Source of the DNA: Amphirosellinia nigrospora
Taxonomy: Eukaryota; Ascomycota; Sordariomycetes; Xylariales; Xylariaceae
Direction of reading: 5' to 3'
DNA length: 64,000 nucleotides
Assembly: GCA_004123355.1 (NCBI GenBank)
Contig: SCHM01000001.1
Span: 10,984,193-11,048,192 of the forward strand
Shown: one piece after another, positions 25,301-40,077 of the stretch
Position numbering within the stretch: position 1 is the stretch's first letter
Layout: the number at the start of each line of letters is the position of its first letter
Position numbers and translations under genes: made by a program
Notes under the pieces: generated by a model
Databases searched by the model: none
What the model was told of the DNA's origin: nothing
What the model saw: only the letters and a program-made list of their open reading frames with translations

Positions 25301-26053
25301 CCGCAGGGGCCACTGGCATCACCCTCTCTCGCACTGTATAGCGTACCGTACGCCCGGCACTGGGCGAGCCACTGAGAGCCACTGACACTTCTTGAAGCCA
25401 TCCCATCCAAACCATCTACCTACCTAGCCATTCTGGCCATCCTCGCCTTCGCCGCCGCTGCAAAATCAATCACTCACCCACCACCATCACTTCTCCTTCA
25501 CCCATCTGTTTTTCGCCCTTCTCCGGACTGTTTGCTGTTACCGCTTCTACGGTCGCATTTATACCATCCTTTATTTCTGATTTTCCCCGTCCTGTTTGTA
25601 TCACCACGTTTCGTAGCCACTGGACACAAGAAACACGGGTCCCCTGCGTTCTTTTCCTTCCTTGTCGCCGTCACCTCCTTTGCACTCTTCTACAAAGGAG
25701 TCCTTCGTCCATCAACCTTCTCACGACCCTCGGATAAGGCACTTGCATCGAAGGCTCCGGGACTACGCGACCGTTGACGCGCTGCCAATTCCACTTGGCA
25801 CGCATCCTGGGCCGCTTCCTCTCCGACGATCCCGACCGGGCTCTCTTGCTCTGCGGACGAGAGCATCCCGAGAACCTCGCACGTCGCGCTGTCGCGTACT
25901 GCTCAAAAGACGCCCCACATCCCGTCGGCAGTCCGATACCACCACCTTACCGTGTCATTTAGGAAACAAACCGGATGCGAAGTACCGATTCGGCATCCTT
26001 CCCTCGATTGATTCTCTTGGATCCTGGCAGATTCGCTCTGTCGACCTCGAATC
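22380..26053. other. Intergenic and long pyrimidine-rich som1 leader
   Basis: A 3.7-kb region with no recognised gene. 22380-24550 is ordinary intergenic DNA with a TA microsatellite near 23267. From about 24560 to 26050 the plus strand becomes strongly C/T-rich with many short open frames, consistent with the promoter and a long 5' leader of the downstream LisH regulator. Confidence 0.45.
23266..23289. repeat. (TA)n microsatellite
   Basis: About 12 uninterrupted TA units in non-coding DNA. Confidence 0.85.
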
Positions 26054-28618
26054 ATGAACAATATCAATATGGCCAACATGCCTATGGCCGGCGGGCCCGT
26101 CGGCGGCGGACCCATGGCCATGATGGGAAATAATACTCTTGGCGCTGGCCAAGTCCAACGTCTCCAGAAAATAATCGTGCAAATCTCAATACGTACATAT
26201 ACGATTACTTTCTTCGGGAAGGCATGTACGATTGCGCGCGCGCAATGCTCAATAGCGACCAAGCCCTCAACGTCCACAAGAACCCTCGTCGCGATGAGAA
26301 TGGCAATGCTATCGGAAATGGCGTTGGCGATGATCCGATGGACACTGACAGCAAGGATGAGATAGATTCAAAACGACCACAAGATCTCCCACCCCCAAAT
26401 GTACCCAACGGGTCTGACAGCTGTTTTCTTTATGAGTGGTTTTGTCTCTTTTGGGAGATATTATCAGCCCAGCGCAACAAGGGCGGCGTCAGTCCTAACG
26501 TCAGCAACTATGTGGTTCACACACAGGTAATCCCGCCTTGACTTGTCCTGGGATATGTCTTGATAGCCTTTACATCTAACATCTCTCTAGCAACAGAACC
26601 GGGTGCGACAAAATCAGCAACAGGAACTGATGCGTCAAATGAGGCCGGACATGTATAATTCCATGATGCAGCGCATGCCGAATGGCCTCCCGATGAACGC
26701 GAAACATCCAAGTCTAGCCAGGACCGCCATAGCAAATAACCAGAATATGTATGTTCACTGTGCTAGTTGAAACTCGTGTGCCGTACAAACTAACAGTGGT
26801 TGTGCCAGCCCACAGCAGATGCAGATGCTCCAAGCCGCCAAGCAGAACCAGATGCAGCGCGACGGTTCCAACATGGATGGTAATCAGCCTCGCCCAGCCT
26901 CGCCTGGTTCCGCCGATAATGCACCCTCACCCAAACGGGCCCGACTAGAAGGACAGGGTCCCTTCAACGGCCAACACCCAGGCATGATGAATGGGCAACG
27001 ACCTCAGCAAGGAATGCCGGGACAGCAAGTAGGCGATACCAAAGCTGCTGAAATGGCTCAGCAAATGCTCTTGACAAACGGCATCTCTCCCGCTAATCTG
27101 ACTCCTCAGCAGTTCCGAGACTTTCAGGCACAGTCTACCCAGAACCAGGCCAAGTCAATCCAGGCCTACTCGCAGAATCTGCAGCAACACCATGGTCAGC
27201 AAATGCCCAATAAACAGGTTCCCACTCCGGGCGGTCCTCAAGGTCAAGGCTCACCTATGATAGCACAAGGTCCTGATAACACGACGGCTATTGGCGCATT
27301 CTATCCCGAGATGGGTGCGGCAGGCTTGCGACCAGGGCCCGGCCCGGCCCAAGGTAGTGGTAGCAATCATGCTCTTCAAGATTATCAAATGCAGCTGATG
27401 CTTCTTGAGCAACAAAATAAAAAGAGGCTCATGATGGCTAGGCAGGAACAAGACACCATAGGCGGCATACCCCGTGATGGCGCCGGGCCTAATGGGCCGG
27501 GTGGGCCACCTGGTCCGAACGGCCAGCCCTTTCAAGACACCCCACCGCAGGGAGGGAGACCCGGCGCGTCCCCTAATCCGAACGACCAGATGAAGCGCGG
27601 GACTCCTCAATTGGGCCCCACCGGCATCCCTTCACCCCTCCAGGAAGGGGCACAGTCAAGGGGCTCCCCCAATGCAATGAATTTCATGCAAAATGGCTTG
27701 GATCCCAACATGCCGCAGACCTTTTTTAAGGGCATGGCTGGAATGGATGGCAACATGGTTGCACAGATGAACATGCGCCCACCCAGCTCACACCCGGGTC
27801 AGCCGTACAACGGTCAAATGAATCCCCAGATGATGGCAAGGCAGCAAGGGGCCCTCAGCAAGTTCAGTGGCAGGGTCCCAATGGCAATGGCATGGGGCCT
27901 CAGGGGCCTCAAGGACCCCAAGGACCGGTTCAGGGTACACCGTCACAGAGAGCAATGCCGCCACCGTCAGCTCCAGCCCCCACTGCTAATGGCAATGGCC
28001 GGACAAGCACTCAATCGCCCCAAACTACAGCTGCTGCGCCGCCTACACCACAACAGGCTCCTAAGGCCGCACCCAAGAAGAAAGATGCAAAGAATTCGAA
28101 GAACAAGGTACTATCTCATCAGATATGACTCATTAGGAAGATTACTAACCTGTTTTCTAGGCCGCAGCCCAAAAAAATAAGGCGCCAGCCGCCGGTGCTA
28201 CTCCTGTTCCTGAGCCGAATCAAGATCCGGAACCCCCACACCCGCCACACCCATCACTCCTAGCAATCCAGGCAATTTCAAATCCGGTCAGAACGCTGGG
28301 GCCGTACCACCAGCTGTATCAGCACCGCAGGCTGCTTCTGCGCCAGTCCCAGCTCCCCAGGTCGACCAAATGAACTTTGCCGACATGAACAACGGCAATG
28401 GCGCCATCGTAAGTCAACCACGCGTATGCGAAACAGCTTTGACTAACCATGAACAGTTCACAAGTATCCCGGAGTTCGGTGAGATGTCGAACGGAGATGT
28501 TCTACCGGATTTCGACTTTGACTCCTTCCTACACGACGGTGATAACGACGGCACGGGATTCGATTTCAACCCGGCTAGTTTCGGAATGGAGGCTCCAGGA
28601 GAGATTGGGGCCGAGTAG
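26054..28618 (+). CDS. som1: LisH-domain transcriptional regulator, Som1/SomA/Flo8 type
   Basis: Exons 26054-26526, 26591-26748, 26809-28107, 28161-28408 and 28457-28618, all with GT-AG introns. The N-terminus MNNINMANMPMAGGPVGGGP is followed by a LisH motif: NLNTYIYDYFLREGMYDCAR, then AMLNSDQALNV. Next comes the adjacent conserved block SCFLYEWFCLFWEILSAQR. A long Gln/Met/Pro-rich low-complexity region follows, with a basic PKRAR stretch (possible nuclear signal), ending in the acidic tail DFDFDSFLHDGDNDGTGFDF. Som1/SomA/Flo8 proteins act downstream of cAMP-PKA in adhesion, conidiation and virulence in other fungi. Three frame breaks lie at homopolymers (AAAA 26168-26171, GGGG 27848-27851, CCCCC 28233-28237). 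Adding one base at each restores the conserved reading, about 750 aa. Confidence 0.85.
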
Positions 28619-29737
28619 ATTTCATATGCATACCAGTATTGTTTTGTTTCCTTTGAATTGGTCCCCTGGGCATATTGCGGCGTTTTTCGGCTGGATTAGT
28701 CTCGCATATGGAATATGGCCATGGTCTTTGTCGGTTATTACGCGTTTAACAGACCCAGAGACGACACACATGATTACCCCCAAAAGCTTTTTTCTCCGTA
28801 ACCCTCTTTTCTGCTAGACGGCGGCCTCGTGTTATTATCTACACGGATACTGGATCCTCGCCCTAGAGTTGATCCAACTTTGTTCAAATCATGCTTGGAG
28901 ATCCTACAAAGTCTAACTCGGTCCTGATTGTTGTCTGGGGTCTCGTTCTCTGTATCCGCCAGCATTCCTGACTTGACGGGCTCGCATCGTCTTATAAACC
29001 AGTTGAGGGAGTTTGCTGCAGATTATCGGTGTAATCTTCACACAAGATCAGGGGCTCGGGCGGAGTCTGGAGCCATTAATCAGTATATTGAAACACTCTT
29101 GATACCTTTTTCATTATTTTCTTACTTTAGCTATTTAAGGACTTTGAGTATTTGCAAGAGTCGCAGGTTCGGCATGAATAGCACATATGGCCGGACGGCG
29201 CAGCGTCAATCCAGTGAAAATGGGGAGGCACATTGACACGATGGAGACCAAATGGGATTGAGCCGAGCTGCACGGTGAAGAGGAAAACGACGTAATTGGA
29301 ATGGATTTGATGCAAAGCGGTTGTTCATTCTTGTGTATCCAATAGAGCAACGATCTACGTCAATACTGACGCCTTCTTCTTGACTCCGAGCCTAATTAGT
29401 ATTACATTGCCTGTAATACCCAGAAGACCCGTGATAAACGTGTGAAGCTATCGACAGTAGCGCTTCGTGCCCGTTTACAATAGTCAAGTAGGCTGGACCT
29501 TCAGCCCTTATATTGTTTATCATTCGTCACGTTGGTCATCCTCTAAAGAAGTCTAATGCCTAGATAAGTAAGTAGCACCCCTCCAAACCGCCCCTTTTGA
29601 TCATCAAATCGTTCAGCATCTAGGCCTTGTAATATAAATGTGGTTCTCTAAAGCGTTCATACTTCATTTTATTGATTTCATTAAGAACCTCTTTACTTTC
29701 TTTTCGAGAGGTTTCCTAATCATGCGTCGCACCTTGT
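28619..29737. other. Convergent intergenic region, no gene seen
   Basis: Separates the 3' ends of som1 (+) and the first MFS gene (-). Open frames of 60-120 codons are not recognisable. Confidence 0.45.
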
Positions 29738-31943
29738 CTACGTCTCCAGATCTGGATGAATCTCATCGGCGTCTATTCGTTTGCTGTTTGCGGGTGGTAA
29801 ACGGGCTACGAACAGCACCAAGAAGCCGAAGGCAGCAACGCCCTGTCTCTGCGTCAGCCAAATTCCCAACACGAACGTCTCAAAGAGCCCATCGTAGCCA
29901 TATATCCTCGGTGGGAACGGGCTTTCCGATGGTCATTTATGGGTGGGTTATCCTTACTCCATTGCAAAAGAACGTGAGACTGGGTTTTCCCATCTCTGAA
30001 AAGGTGGCGAAGATGAGGCCAAATAGGCCTTGCGTCACTAGCATTGCTGTACTCTCGACGAGAGTGATGGCGCTGATGGCGTCGGGCCGCTGGCGCGGCG
30101 GACACACTAGAACACTTGGAGTCAGTTATCGCCATTTTGAGTACGGATTATGAGCGTTTCAGAAGCATCTCGATGCTGTCTTGGCCCTAAGAGGAAAGCC
30201 AGTTGCTGTGAAAGCTGCTAGAACAAGGGAAAAGAACTCCGAAAAATTACTCACTCTCAGTCATGACACCTTTGGCCGCGGGCGCCGATCCGGAGGCGAA
30301 CGGTAGTAAAAATCCAGCGAGGTATACCTGCCACCCGGCCGAAGAGAACCCAGCAAAAAACGTCACGAGCGAATCAATAACCAAGCTCCACCGCACGAAC
30401 AGTAGGTCAAAACCGGTACCCGAATCCTCTTCGTCGGGTTCCGGGGCCTGCACTGGCTCCTGTGGTACTTCTCCGCCCTCGGCGGCGGCGAAGTCTTCGG
30501 GTGCGTTGGCACCACGCCGTCATCATTATGGTGACATTCCGTTCCCTCGTCCCGTTGGGCGTTTCCGTTGAACCAAATTCGCCCCTCCGTGATAATCTTA
30601 GGAAATACGAAGAGCAAGAACAACCCACGAATAGACGACATACCGAACATGAGGTAACCGTTTTCCGTGGTGTTAAAGTTGAACTCGGAGGTGGCATACA
30701 TCTGGAGGAGCAGAGGGGCGTACCCCGACGCAAATACGCCAAGGAAAATGCCGAGGGCTAGAAATATCAAGCCATAGTTTTTAATAACTTTCCCAGACTC
30801 CAATCGATATTGGTGAGGGACAATAACCTTGAGGGGCGCAAAGAAGCCATTGAGTCCGCGACCAGACTGTTTCGGATTACCCGAATCTGTGGCTGTGGCT
30901 GTCTTGTTAGGTAGGAAGATGGCGCCGTATATGGTAGAGACAACATAAAGAAAGAATGCGACCTCGAACGGGCGTCGGATGCCGTAGATGTCGCCGAGCA
31001 CGCCGCCAACTTCACACATTATTAGACGAGTTATAAGACTCATTCGGTAATAGGACGGGACAGCCATGACTTACGGAGATACCCGAACGCCGTGCCAAGC
31101 ATGATAGCGCCCTGTAGCCGACCGAAGACAGCGGTGCGGTCTTTAGGAGCCACGGCTTCGCCGACAGCTGTGTTCAACACCAACCTATCATCCCAAAGTT
31201 AGTCATTGAGGCCTTCCTCCCTCCTATCTCTGCTCAGTTCGTGAAAGGGCAGGACAACTCAGCGAGCACTCACTGGTAGCCACGCGGGCCCCCTATAATA
31301 CCAATCCCCTGGCAAATCTGGAAAACGAGCTCGCCCGTACGCCCGCCGATGGTGACGCCGATGATCTGCGATGACACCCTCAACCCCAGGAGCGATGTCT
31401 GCGAGACGAAAGACCAACGAGGACCCCACAGCTTGATGAAGTAGCCGCAGACGAAGAGGTTGAAGACGCCGCTGAGCGACGTCGACATGCCCAGCACCGA
31501 GAACTGCAACGCGGTGCCGGCGTCGATCTCGCGGCGGTGGCATCGCTCGTCCGGCGGACCCGAAAAAGGAGGATTGTGTGTGTAGAAGATATCACATTCC
31601 ATGAGGCGGAATACGTAGACGATCCTTTTTGTAATCGGGCAGTGAGTACGTTTATAAGTCAAGGGCGTTTGTTTCTCTATTTTATTTCTTCTCTGGATGA
31701 TCGAGGTGGCAACAAAAACTTACGGGCTTGGGTTATGCCGAGAGTAAATGACATGAGAAACCCGGCGAGCAAAATCCGGTTCGCGACGCCGAAGAGGGTT
31801 TGCGGCACGGCGACGGCGACGGCAGCGGCTTTGGGTTGCCCGGTAGATGAATTAGTGGCCTGTCCATTGCCGTTATCGTTGCCGTTGGCATCGGCATTGG
31901 CAAGCAGGGGTGTTCTCTCATCCGCAGCCAATCGCGCATCCAA
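29738..31943 (-). CDS. MFS transporter 1 (ERTPLL N-terminus)
   Basis: Start 31943: MDARLAADERTPLLANADAN. The acidic dileucine-type N-terminus is common in fungal MFS carriers of the PCFT/HCP-like group. Exon 2 carries YVFRLMECDIFYTHNP and the MFS-like GVFNLFVCGYFIKLWGPRWS. Later exons encode LVLNTAVGEAVAPKDRTAVF and GYLGGVLGDIYGIRRPFEV, a charged central loop, then RWSLVIDSLVTFFAGFSSAG and PFASGSAPAAKGVMTE. After the intron at 30254-30107 comes RPDAISAITLVESTAMLVTQ and the last membrane span AAFGFLVLFVARLPP, ending IDADEIHPDLET. Frame breaks lie in the GCCC run before the first donor and in GGTG near 30515. About 12 membrane spans are expected. The substrate is unknown. First of three neighbouring minus-strand genes. 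Confidence 0.75.
30107..30254 (-). repeat. Introner-like element copy 2 (intron of MFS transporter 1)
   Basis: Complete 148-nt phase-1 intron (GAG A|TG TGT). Donor side GTGAGTAATTTTTCGG. The interior has GGGCCAAGACA, GCTTCTGAA and CTCATA as in copy 1, then AAAATGGCGATA and the conserved end ACTGACTCCAAGTGTTCTAG. Splicing it out joins AKGVMTEM to CPPRQRPDAIS, as expected for the transporter. Confidence 0.85.
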
Positions 31944-32533
31944 GCTATCAATCTGTAACTCAAGAAGTGATGTGAGCTGACAACTCTATTCCGGTGCAGC
32001 GGGGTTCTTAAAAGTTCAAATCATCCCTCCCACAGACATCAATCGAATTTCAGAGTCACAGGCTGAATCTCTAGGCTTTTCCACCGCTGTTTTTCTATAT
32101 GACCTTATCTCAGTAGTCTGCCTTATGCCATAAGCGCCCGGCCGTAGGCCGGTTTTAATAAGCCCGGCATCGGCGAGTATGTGTGATGGCTCTGAGACTT
32201 ATTAGTCAATAGAAACACGATTCTTTCTTTGCCATAATTCATCTTTTCTTAGTTTTCTACAGACATCAGTTCTGTCATTGAAGTGTTAGCCAGTAGCCCC
32301 TCAACGGTATGCAGCCGCTATCATCTCCTTATCCCATGGGTAGATGGCCTCAACTTAACCTGGGGCCGAACTCCATAAAAGGCAAATGATATTAAGCCGA
32401 TATGTTGATGGGGTTCGCGACGTGAGTCATCTCACTCAATTATTTAGTAGCGGTCTAAACACAAGTGGGTTTGCTTTCGAACTATGATGGTCTATTATGT
32501 TCTTGTTTTATACTTCATATCTTCATCCTCAAG

Positions 32534-34624
32534 TTATATTCTTTCATCCGCTTCCCTCGACTCGGGAGGAGCATGAGCTTGCCCGACATCGACCTGCGGC
32601 TCATCTTTCTCACCGATACCATCTTTCCTGATATTCCATCCCCCCTTCCAACCTACCCAACCGTTCTCTCTGGGGCCTCTCGCCAATCCGAAAAGAATAG
32701 CTGCACCAATGAAACCAATGCTCATTGATGAACTCCAGACCCAGCCTCCCTGAGCATATAGCCGGTTTCCTGCTGCTGTGCCCGTCAGTTGCCCAGCAAA
32801 GCAGAACACCATGTAAACTGTGTTGACTCGGTTTCGTGCTTTTGGATCGAGACTATATATGTTGCTTCTATTCGCAGTGTGTGCAAAATTCGAACCGGTG
32901 TCTTAGGAACATGAAGTTGAGCAGTTAGCCTCTTTTTTTTGACCCTAATGAGTTTTCGGATGCGGAACGAGGCCATAATCGGGTTTTACGACCTTCCCCT
33001 AAAATGAAGCAATAGATGAGCAATAGGAAATTTCACTAACCCATAAAGATTGCCTGAATTATCGGACCTGCAACAGTAAAGGTGCTAATGAAGGTTCCGA
33101 TGACGATACCGACTAATTCGAACGAAAGACCGAGAATGCTCGAGAATAAGAAGACGAATCTATCGGTGATAAGTCGTGACCATACCGGAGCCAAAGAAAT
33201 GACGGCAATGCCAATGAACGCGAAAAATCCAATTTCTAACGAGGGGTAATTATAGGGCGGCGATGCAAGCAAAAATGTCAGTGTCGTCCAGAAGTTTGTG
33301 AACGCGGCGCTTAGTAAAAATCCCATCAGGCAAGCTTGTACCAGCAATGGCTCCTCTACGATGAGCGTCGCCATCTTCCCTAGAGCTTTAAAGTAGTTTA
33401 AGCCTTTATTCTTTGCCGGGTAATCGGGAAGCGTGAAGAAAACTGAGAAATTATAAGTCAGCAATGCGCTACCCAGCATGACGTGTTATAGCAAGTTAAC
33501 GGCACGCAAAACACTGATCGTGTGAAATGAGGTTTGGGGGGTTCTATGCTACCATCTTTCTCCTCAATCAAATAGTAATTCGAGTGATCTAAACCCAAAT
33601 AATACTTACGAATAATAAACGTCAAGTACTGAGCACCGAGTGCTACCCAATAGATGTTTCTCCATGAAGTGAAGTTCGCCACAACGCCAGATAGAACTCT
33701 AGCAACTAGCAAGCCCAGGGCTAGACCCGAAACAACTATCGAAAGAGAAGAAGCACGTTTATTAGCCGGCGCAAGATCTCCCACTAGTGGGAGCATAAGC
33801 TGTGGTGTGACGGTTCTAGTTGACACATCAGCACTACATACCTAAGTAACTAAGATTACTGCCGTAGCGGAGAAATACATACCCTACACCACACAGGAAC
33901 GAAAGACTGACGAAGGCCTGAAAATTAGTCGTTAGGCATAAGCCAATCCACTTCCTGCTGTCAGATTATTTGATTTCTTGATATTCCCACTTATTCTGTG
34001 CAACACTCACCATTGTTGCGGTGACTAGAATCAGGAAGAGGATGAAAGGTCGCCGAGGAATTATATCGCCTAGTGGGCACAGGAACAGTAACCCAGCTAC
34101 AACACTCGGAGTCAGTTGTTTCCATGTCAAGCGGAACCTGTCAATAATTCAGAGCCGAAAAAGGCCTTATACCAGCAACGTTGTCCAAGAAAGAGAAAAT
34201 TACTGACCAGCATACCCTGCTTGTGACAAGGTTGCCACATTTGACGAATCCTCGTAGCTGACGCCGAAGTCGGCCGCAATAACATTCAGGATAGGTTGTG
34301 CGTAGTACAGATTCGCGACTGTGAATGTAGTGCTCTTGTGAAGGGATTAGTACGAGGCCTTGGTATTAAACTGTATTCACCGAAGATTTGGAGCCATACA
34401 AGAGCGAGCAGAATATTCATGGACAGCGTAAACTTTGGTGGGTGATGAGGATCATAACGGCACCATGGCGGCATCCAGTTCAAAGCTCGTAAGAACCTCG
34501 CCTTCTTCGATGAAACGAACGGAGTCTCGTCCGGGTCGTGAGTCTCGATGGTGGTGGGTTGATCCATATCGATTTCACGGTCGGATGATGCCGCGATACC
34601 CAAATCGCTTGACGTGTGCCGCAT
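32534..34624 (-). CDS. MFS transporter 2
   Basis: Start 34624: MRHTSSDLGIAASSDREI, then a cytosolic lead-in PPWCRYDPHHPPKFTLSMNI and the first span. Subsequent exons give TTFTVANLYYAQPILNVIAA, EDSSNVATLSQAGYA-AGLLFLCPLGD (joined across the intron at 34207-34097) and IPRRPFILFLILVTATM. Next come VTPQLMLPLVGDLAPANKRA, ARVLSGVVANFTSWRNIYWV, TLPDYPAKNKGLNYFK and RLITDRFVFLFSSILGLSFE, and finally DPKARNRVNTVYMVFCFAG and GNRLYAQGGWVWSSS. This pattern is a 12-span MFS_1 carrier seen across Pezizomycotina, related to drug/H+ antiporter-like proteins; the substrate is unknown. At least five introns. One G appears to be missing at the first donor (CGGTGAAT). Confidence 0.75.
34097..34207 (-). repeat. 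Introner-like element copy 3 (intron of MFS transporter 2)
   Basis: Complete 111-nt phase-1 intron (GCT G|CT GGG). Donor side GTCAGTAATTTTCTC, with an uncommon GTCAGT donor. The 3' end is ACTGACTCCGAGTGTTGTAG preceded by ACATGGAAACA. The middle is shorter and more diverged than in the other copies. Splicing joins SQAGYA to AGLLFLCPLGD. Confidence 0.75.
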
Positions 34625-35294
34625 CTCAGATTGATTGTGTGATCATAATGGAAGACTGGAACTGCCGTTGTTCCTCCTGAAGAGGTCAGTTGAAATAAGG
34701 TTTTAGCCGTTGGAATGATGACACTACGCAGGTGTCTTTCACCAATCACGCTGAGTCACCAACCAGCAAAATTGATGCTCATCATATGGGGTTTCGTAGT
34801 GCTTAGTTTCCTTAAGTCTATTGTGTCGTCGAGTAAATAGTACCTATAGACTCTGCCTTCCGAATTTAGACTTGCTCGGACCCCCATTCTCGCCAACGCA
34901 TGTGCTACTACCTACTCCATCGGCTTATCTCTGGGGTACAAGACTCTGATAAGCAACGGTCACGGATCAAGGAGTTAGGAGTTAACTCGCTTGCCTGTGA
35001 ACGAGTTGGAGTATAGCTACAATGGTCTAATGTTTTTCTAGATCTGTTAAAAGTCATTATGAGCTGCGTGATGAATAGCCGTAACGTCATGTCCACTGAC
35101 AACCGACGATCTCAAAATAGGCGACTTCAATCCTGACTGATGAAGCCGATTAGTCATTTTACTCCCAGGGAGGATAACACATATATCTAGATAAAGGCCT
35201 TTGTCCGATAATAATTGTAATTTTTCTGTAGTTATCTGTTTTACGAAATTCGGGCATTGGGATTCCGTTTGCTCTGGGCTTCCGCCTCGTCCAT
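34625..35294. other. Intergenic, no gene seen
   Basis: Gap between the MFS transporter 2 start and the carboxylesterase stop, both on the minus strand. It must contain the MFS promoter. Confidence 0.45.
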
Positions 35295-37449
<2,155 letters not shown>

Positions 37450-40077
37450 GACTTCAGAGAGAATAGAAATTTCCAATGCCGCAGGCGCAGACTTAACAGG
37501 CACTGGAAATCAGACAGCACGAGTCACCTTCGTTTGTGTGGCACGTAGAGCAGCATGGCTCTCACATCTCTTATATATATGCGGAGGCTCGCGAAGAGCC
37601 CCTCACGATCCCACGCCGTTATTCGACTCTCACGCTAAGCTTTGTGATTCTACGATGAAGGTGCATACGAGCGGGATCGGGCGGCGGCATTAGGTCACCG
37701 GACTTTGTGAGGTTTGTTTCCGACTGGACCGAGAGGCGGCACTTGCATCTGTAGGTAACGCTACGTGCATGAGGAACCACTCACCAGCATTGTTTATGAC
37801 GACACGCAGTTCTTCTCCCGGCCTGCAGGAGACTGTTCACGAGAGCCGAGAGCTTTATACGATGGCTGATGCAGTAGCGATTTTCAATGGGTATGGTTAG
37901 TCATTTTGAATCTCGGCCGTACGGAGGATTGAATACGTCGGTTTGGTCGTGTATTTCGGTCGAATACGCCTCCCCCGCAGTTGTCTATTCTCCTTTAAGC
38001 AAGACGATTTTTGTTTGCATCCTGCATGTCCCCTCATCCTGGACCGAAGCTGTTCATCAACACGGATTCTATACGTGACGTGGAGTGTTGCCTACTGCAT
38101 CTAGTACCTTTCCCCCTGATGAGAATTCTGAATTTGGATGTGGATGAGAATGCAACTCGTTGAGGGGCCGCGTGTTCCGGTTTTACCAGAGTTCGGTATT
38201 AAGGGGAAATGACTGCTTTCCGCTTTCTCGGGGTGCGTCAAATATCCGATTGATTCTATTTTACAGTTAATAACTCTGATATTGTGTCATTTAAAAGCAC
38301 ACGAAAAAGCGTCGCCAAGCACAAAGAAGCAGACAAAGCCTCTTTGAGGTGAGAAAAACATATATACGCGCTTTGGCGAACAAATTCCTCTCATGTTTCT
38401 TCATCTGTAATTAATTAAAGTAACGGTATAAGTCATCAACATTCCATCGCGAGACCCCATAACATTACATCATGAACACCAAACCAACTTCTAAGACTCA
38501 AACGGAGCGGGGCTGGAACCCAGGAACGGATGGTGGAAGAATCGACTGGGCGGATTGCACGGTTATGTAAACTCACGATTTACGCCTTCAATAGGCAGTT
38601 CAATCTGCTAGCCCATCTCGAGCGATTTACAACGTCATCTCAACTCATACTGCGGCCGTAGACAAGTAGACTCGGGCTTAAATTATATAACCACCTGCCA
38701 TTTCCAGCCAAATCGATAAGAACTCAAAGCTTCAACTTGTCTATGAGCCGTAGTAATTTAGTCAAGTGGATTTGAATTTGTAACAATTATACAATCTCAG
38801 AAATGAAAGTGTTACTATAGCAAACATAATCAAATTCACAGTGAGCGAAAATAAATTGGGAGCCAACATCTTTCCTGCCCCTAAACTAAAAGAGTGGGAT
38901 GCATAGTGCAGCACTACCCCATACAGAACCCTAGACCTAGCCACGTCTAGCGACGCCCCTAGATATCGTATGGCGCTCACTCTCGTATAAATACTATCTC
39001 AGCAATCATCCGTAACTTACTATCTTATAACTCCTTTAACATCTCCAAAACCGCTAAGCTGGCGCCCGAGCAGTTTAGAGGCTTCGAAATGGATACGTAC
39101 CGAGGGACATGTTTGTATTCGCGGACGGTACTCTCATGCCTATTATCCTGGTCAAAATGATCGGGGATGTCAAGCTACGTAGATAAATCTATACCTGACT
39201 ATTGTACGACATTGAATCTTGACTCCGTCCACTAAATGCTGTGGAACAGTTAATTTAAGAAGTTCTAACCGGGCTTAATTTAGGCCTTGATAAAATCACT
39301 CTGGGAGCATAACATAATTTAGGTCTGAATTAACTAATCATAAGAAAAACTATTTATATTGAATGGAAATAAAATACGGGTACCAGGCTCATTCCAGAGG
39401 GTGAAGTCTTCAGCCGGTGAAGAAAAATTGCTAAATTACGTAGGTAACTAATTTAAGGAGTGTGAGAAGAATACCCCAACGGGCTAAGTACTAGTCTACC
39501 GAACTACGAGAGTCAGTAGGGCAGCTTTGTCTATTCCTTATGATAGTACTCCAACATGCCGAGGTTCATTCATCCATCTTTCAATGTATTGATCAAGCGT
39601 CTCCAATTGTCTGTTTTGCAAAATATATGCCTCTCAGGATAGTTACAGCTTTTTCTCATATTCATGTCTCCGCCATTCTAGTTACTAGCAGAATATCATT
39701 GTCAGGCAAATTGATTGAAACAGAGCTAACAAGATACCCCGCACGCTACGCAATGTGGGCAGCTTCCCCAGGTTCTGGAACAGGCAAGCTGAAGCTGATG
39801 AGCGGGAGAGGATGGAAGTGGAGTTGGCGTCGGATGCAGTAGGCAGGATTCCCGAGCAGAGTAGCACAGAGCAGAGCCTGTCATCAGCTAAATCGCTGTT
39901 GCAACTCCTTTTTATTTCAGCTCTCTGTTGTCACCCGGAATCCTCACGTTGCCCAACACCAGACCCCTGTTGTGAGGTCTGTCAAGGAGCGTAGAAGCCC
40001 GCAAATCGTCGCAAAGCGTCGTTTGGAAATGTGTTACAATTATATCTCCCCATTCCAGAGCGAAATTAGCTACGCCA
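37450..40077. other. Intergenic, AT-rich, no gene seen
   Basis: A 2.6-kb region shared as upstream DNA by the esterase (-) and the bHLH gene (+). 38250-39500 is AT-rich with stops in all frames; nothing recognisable. Confidence 0.45.

Noticed and set aside
38250-39500. RIP-mutated transposon relic
   Set aside because: AT-rich, but no transposase or reverse transcriptase traces or terminal repeats were seen; a dinucleotide RIP index would be needed.
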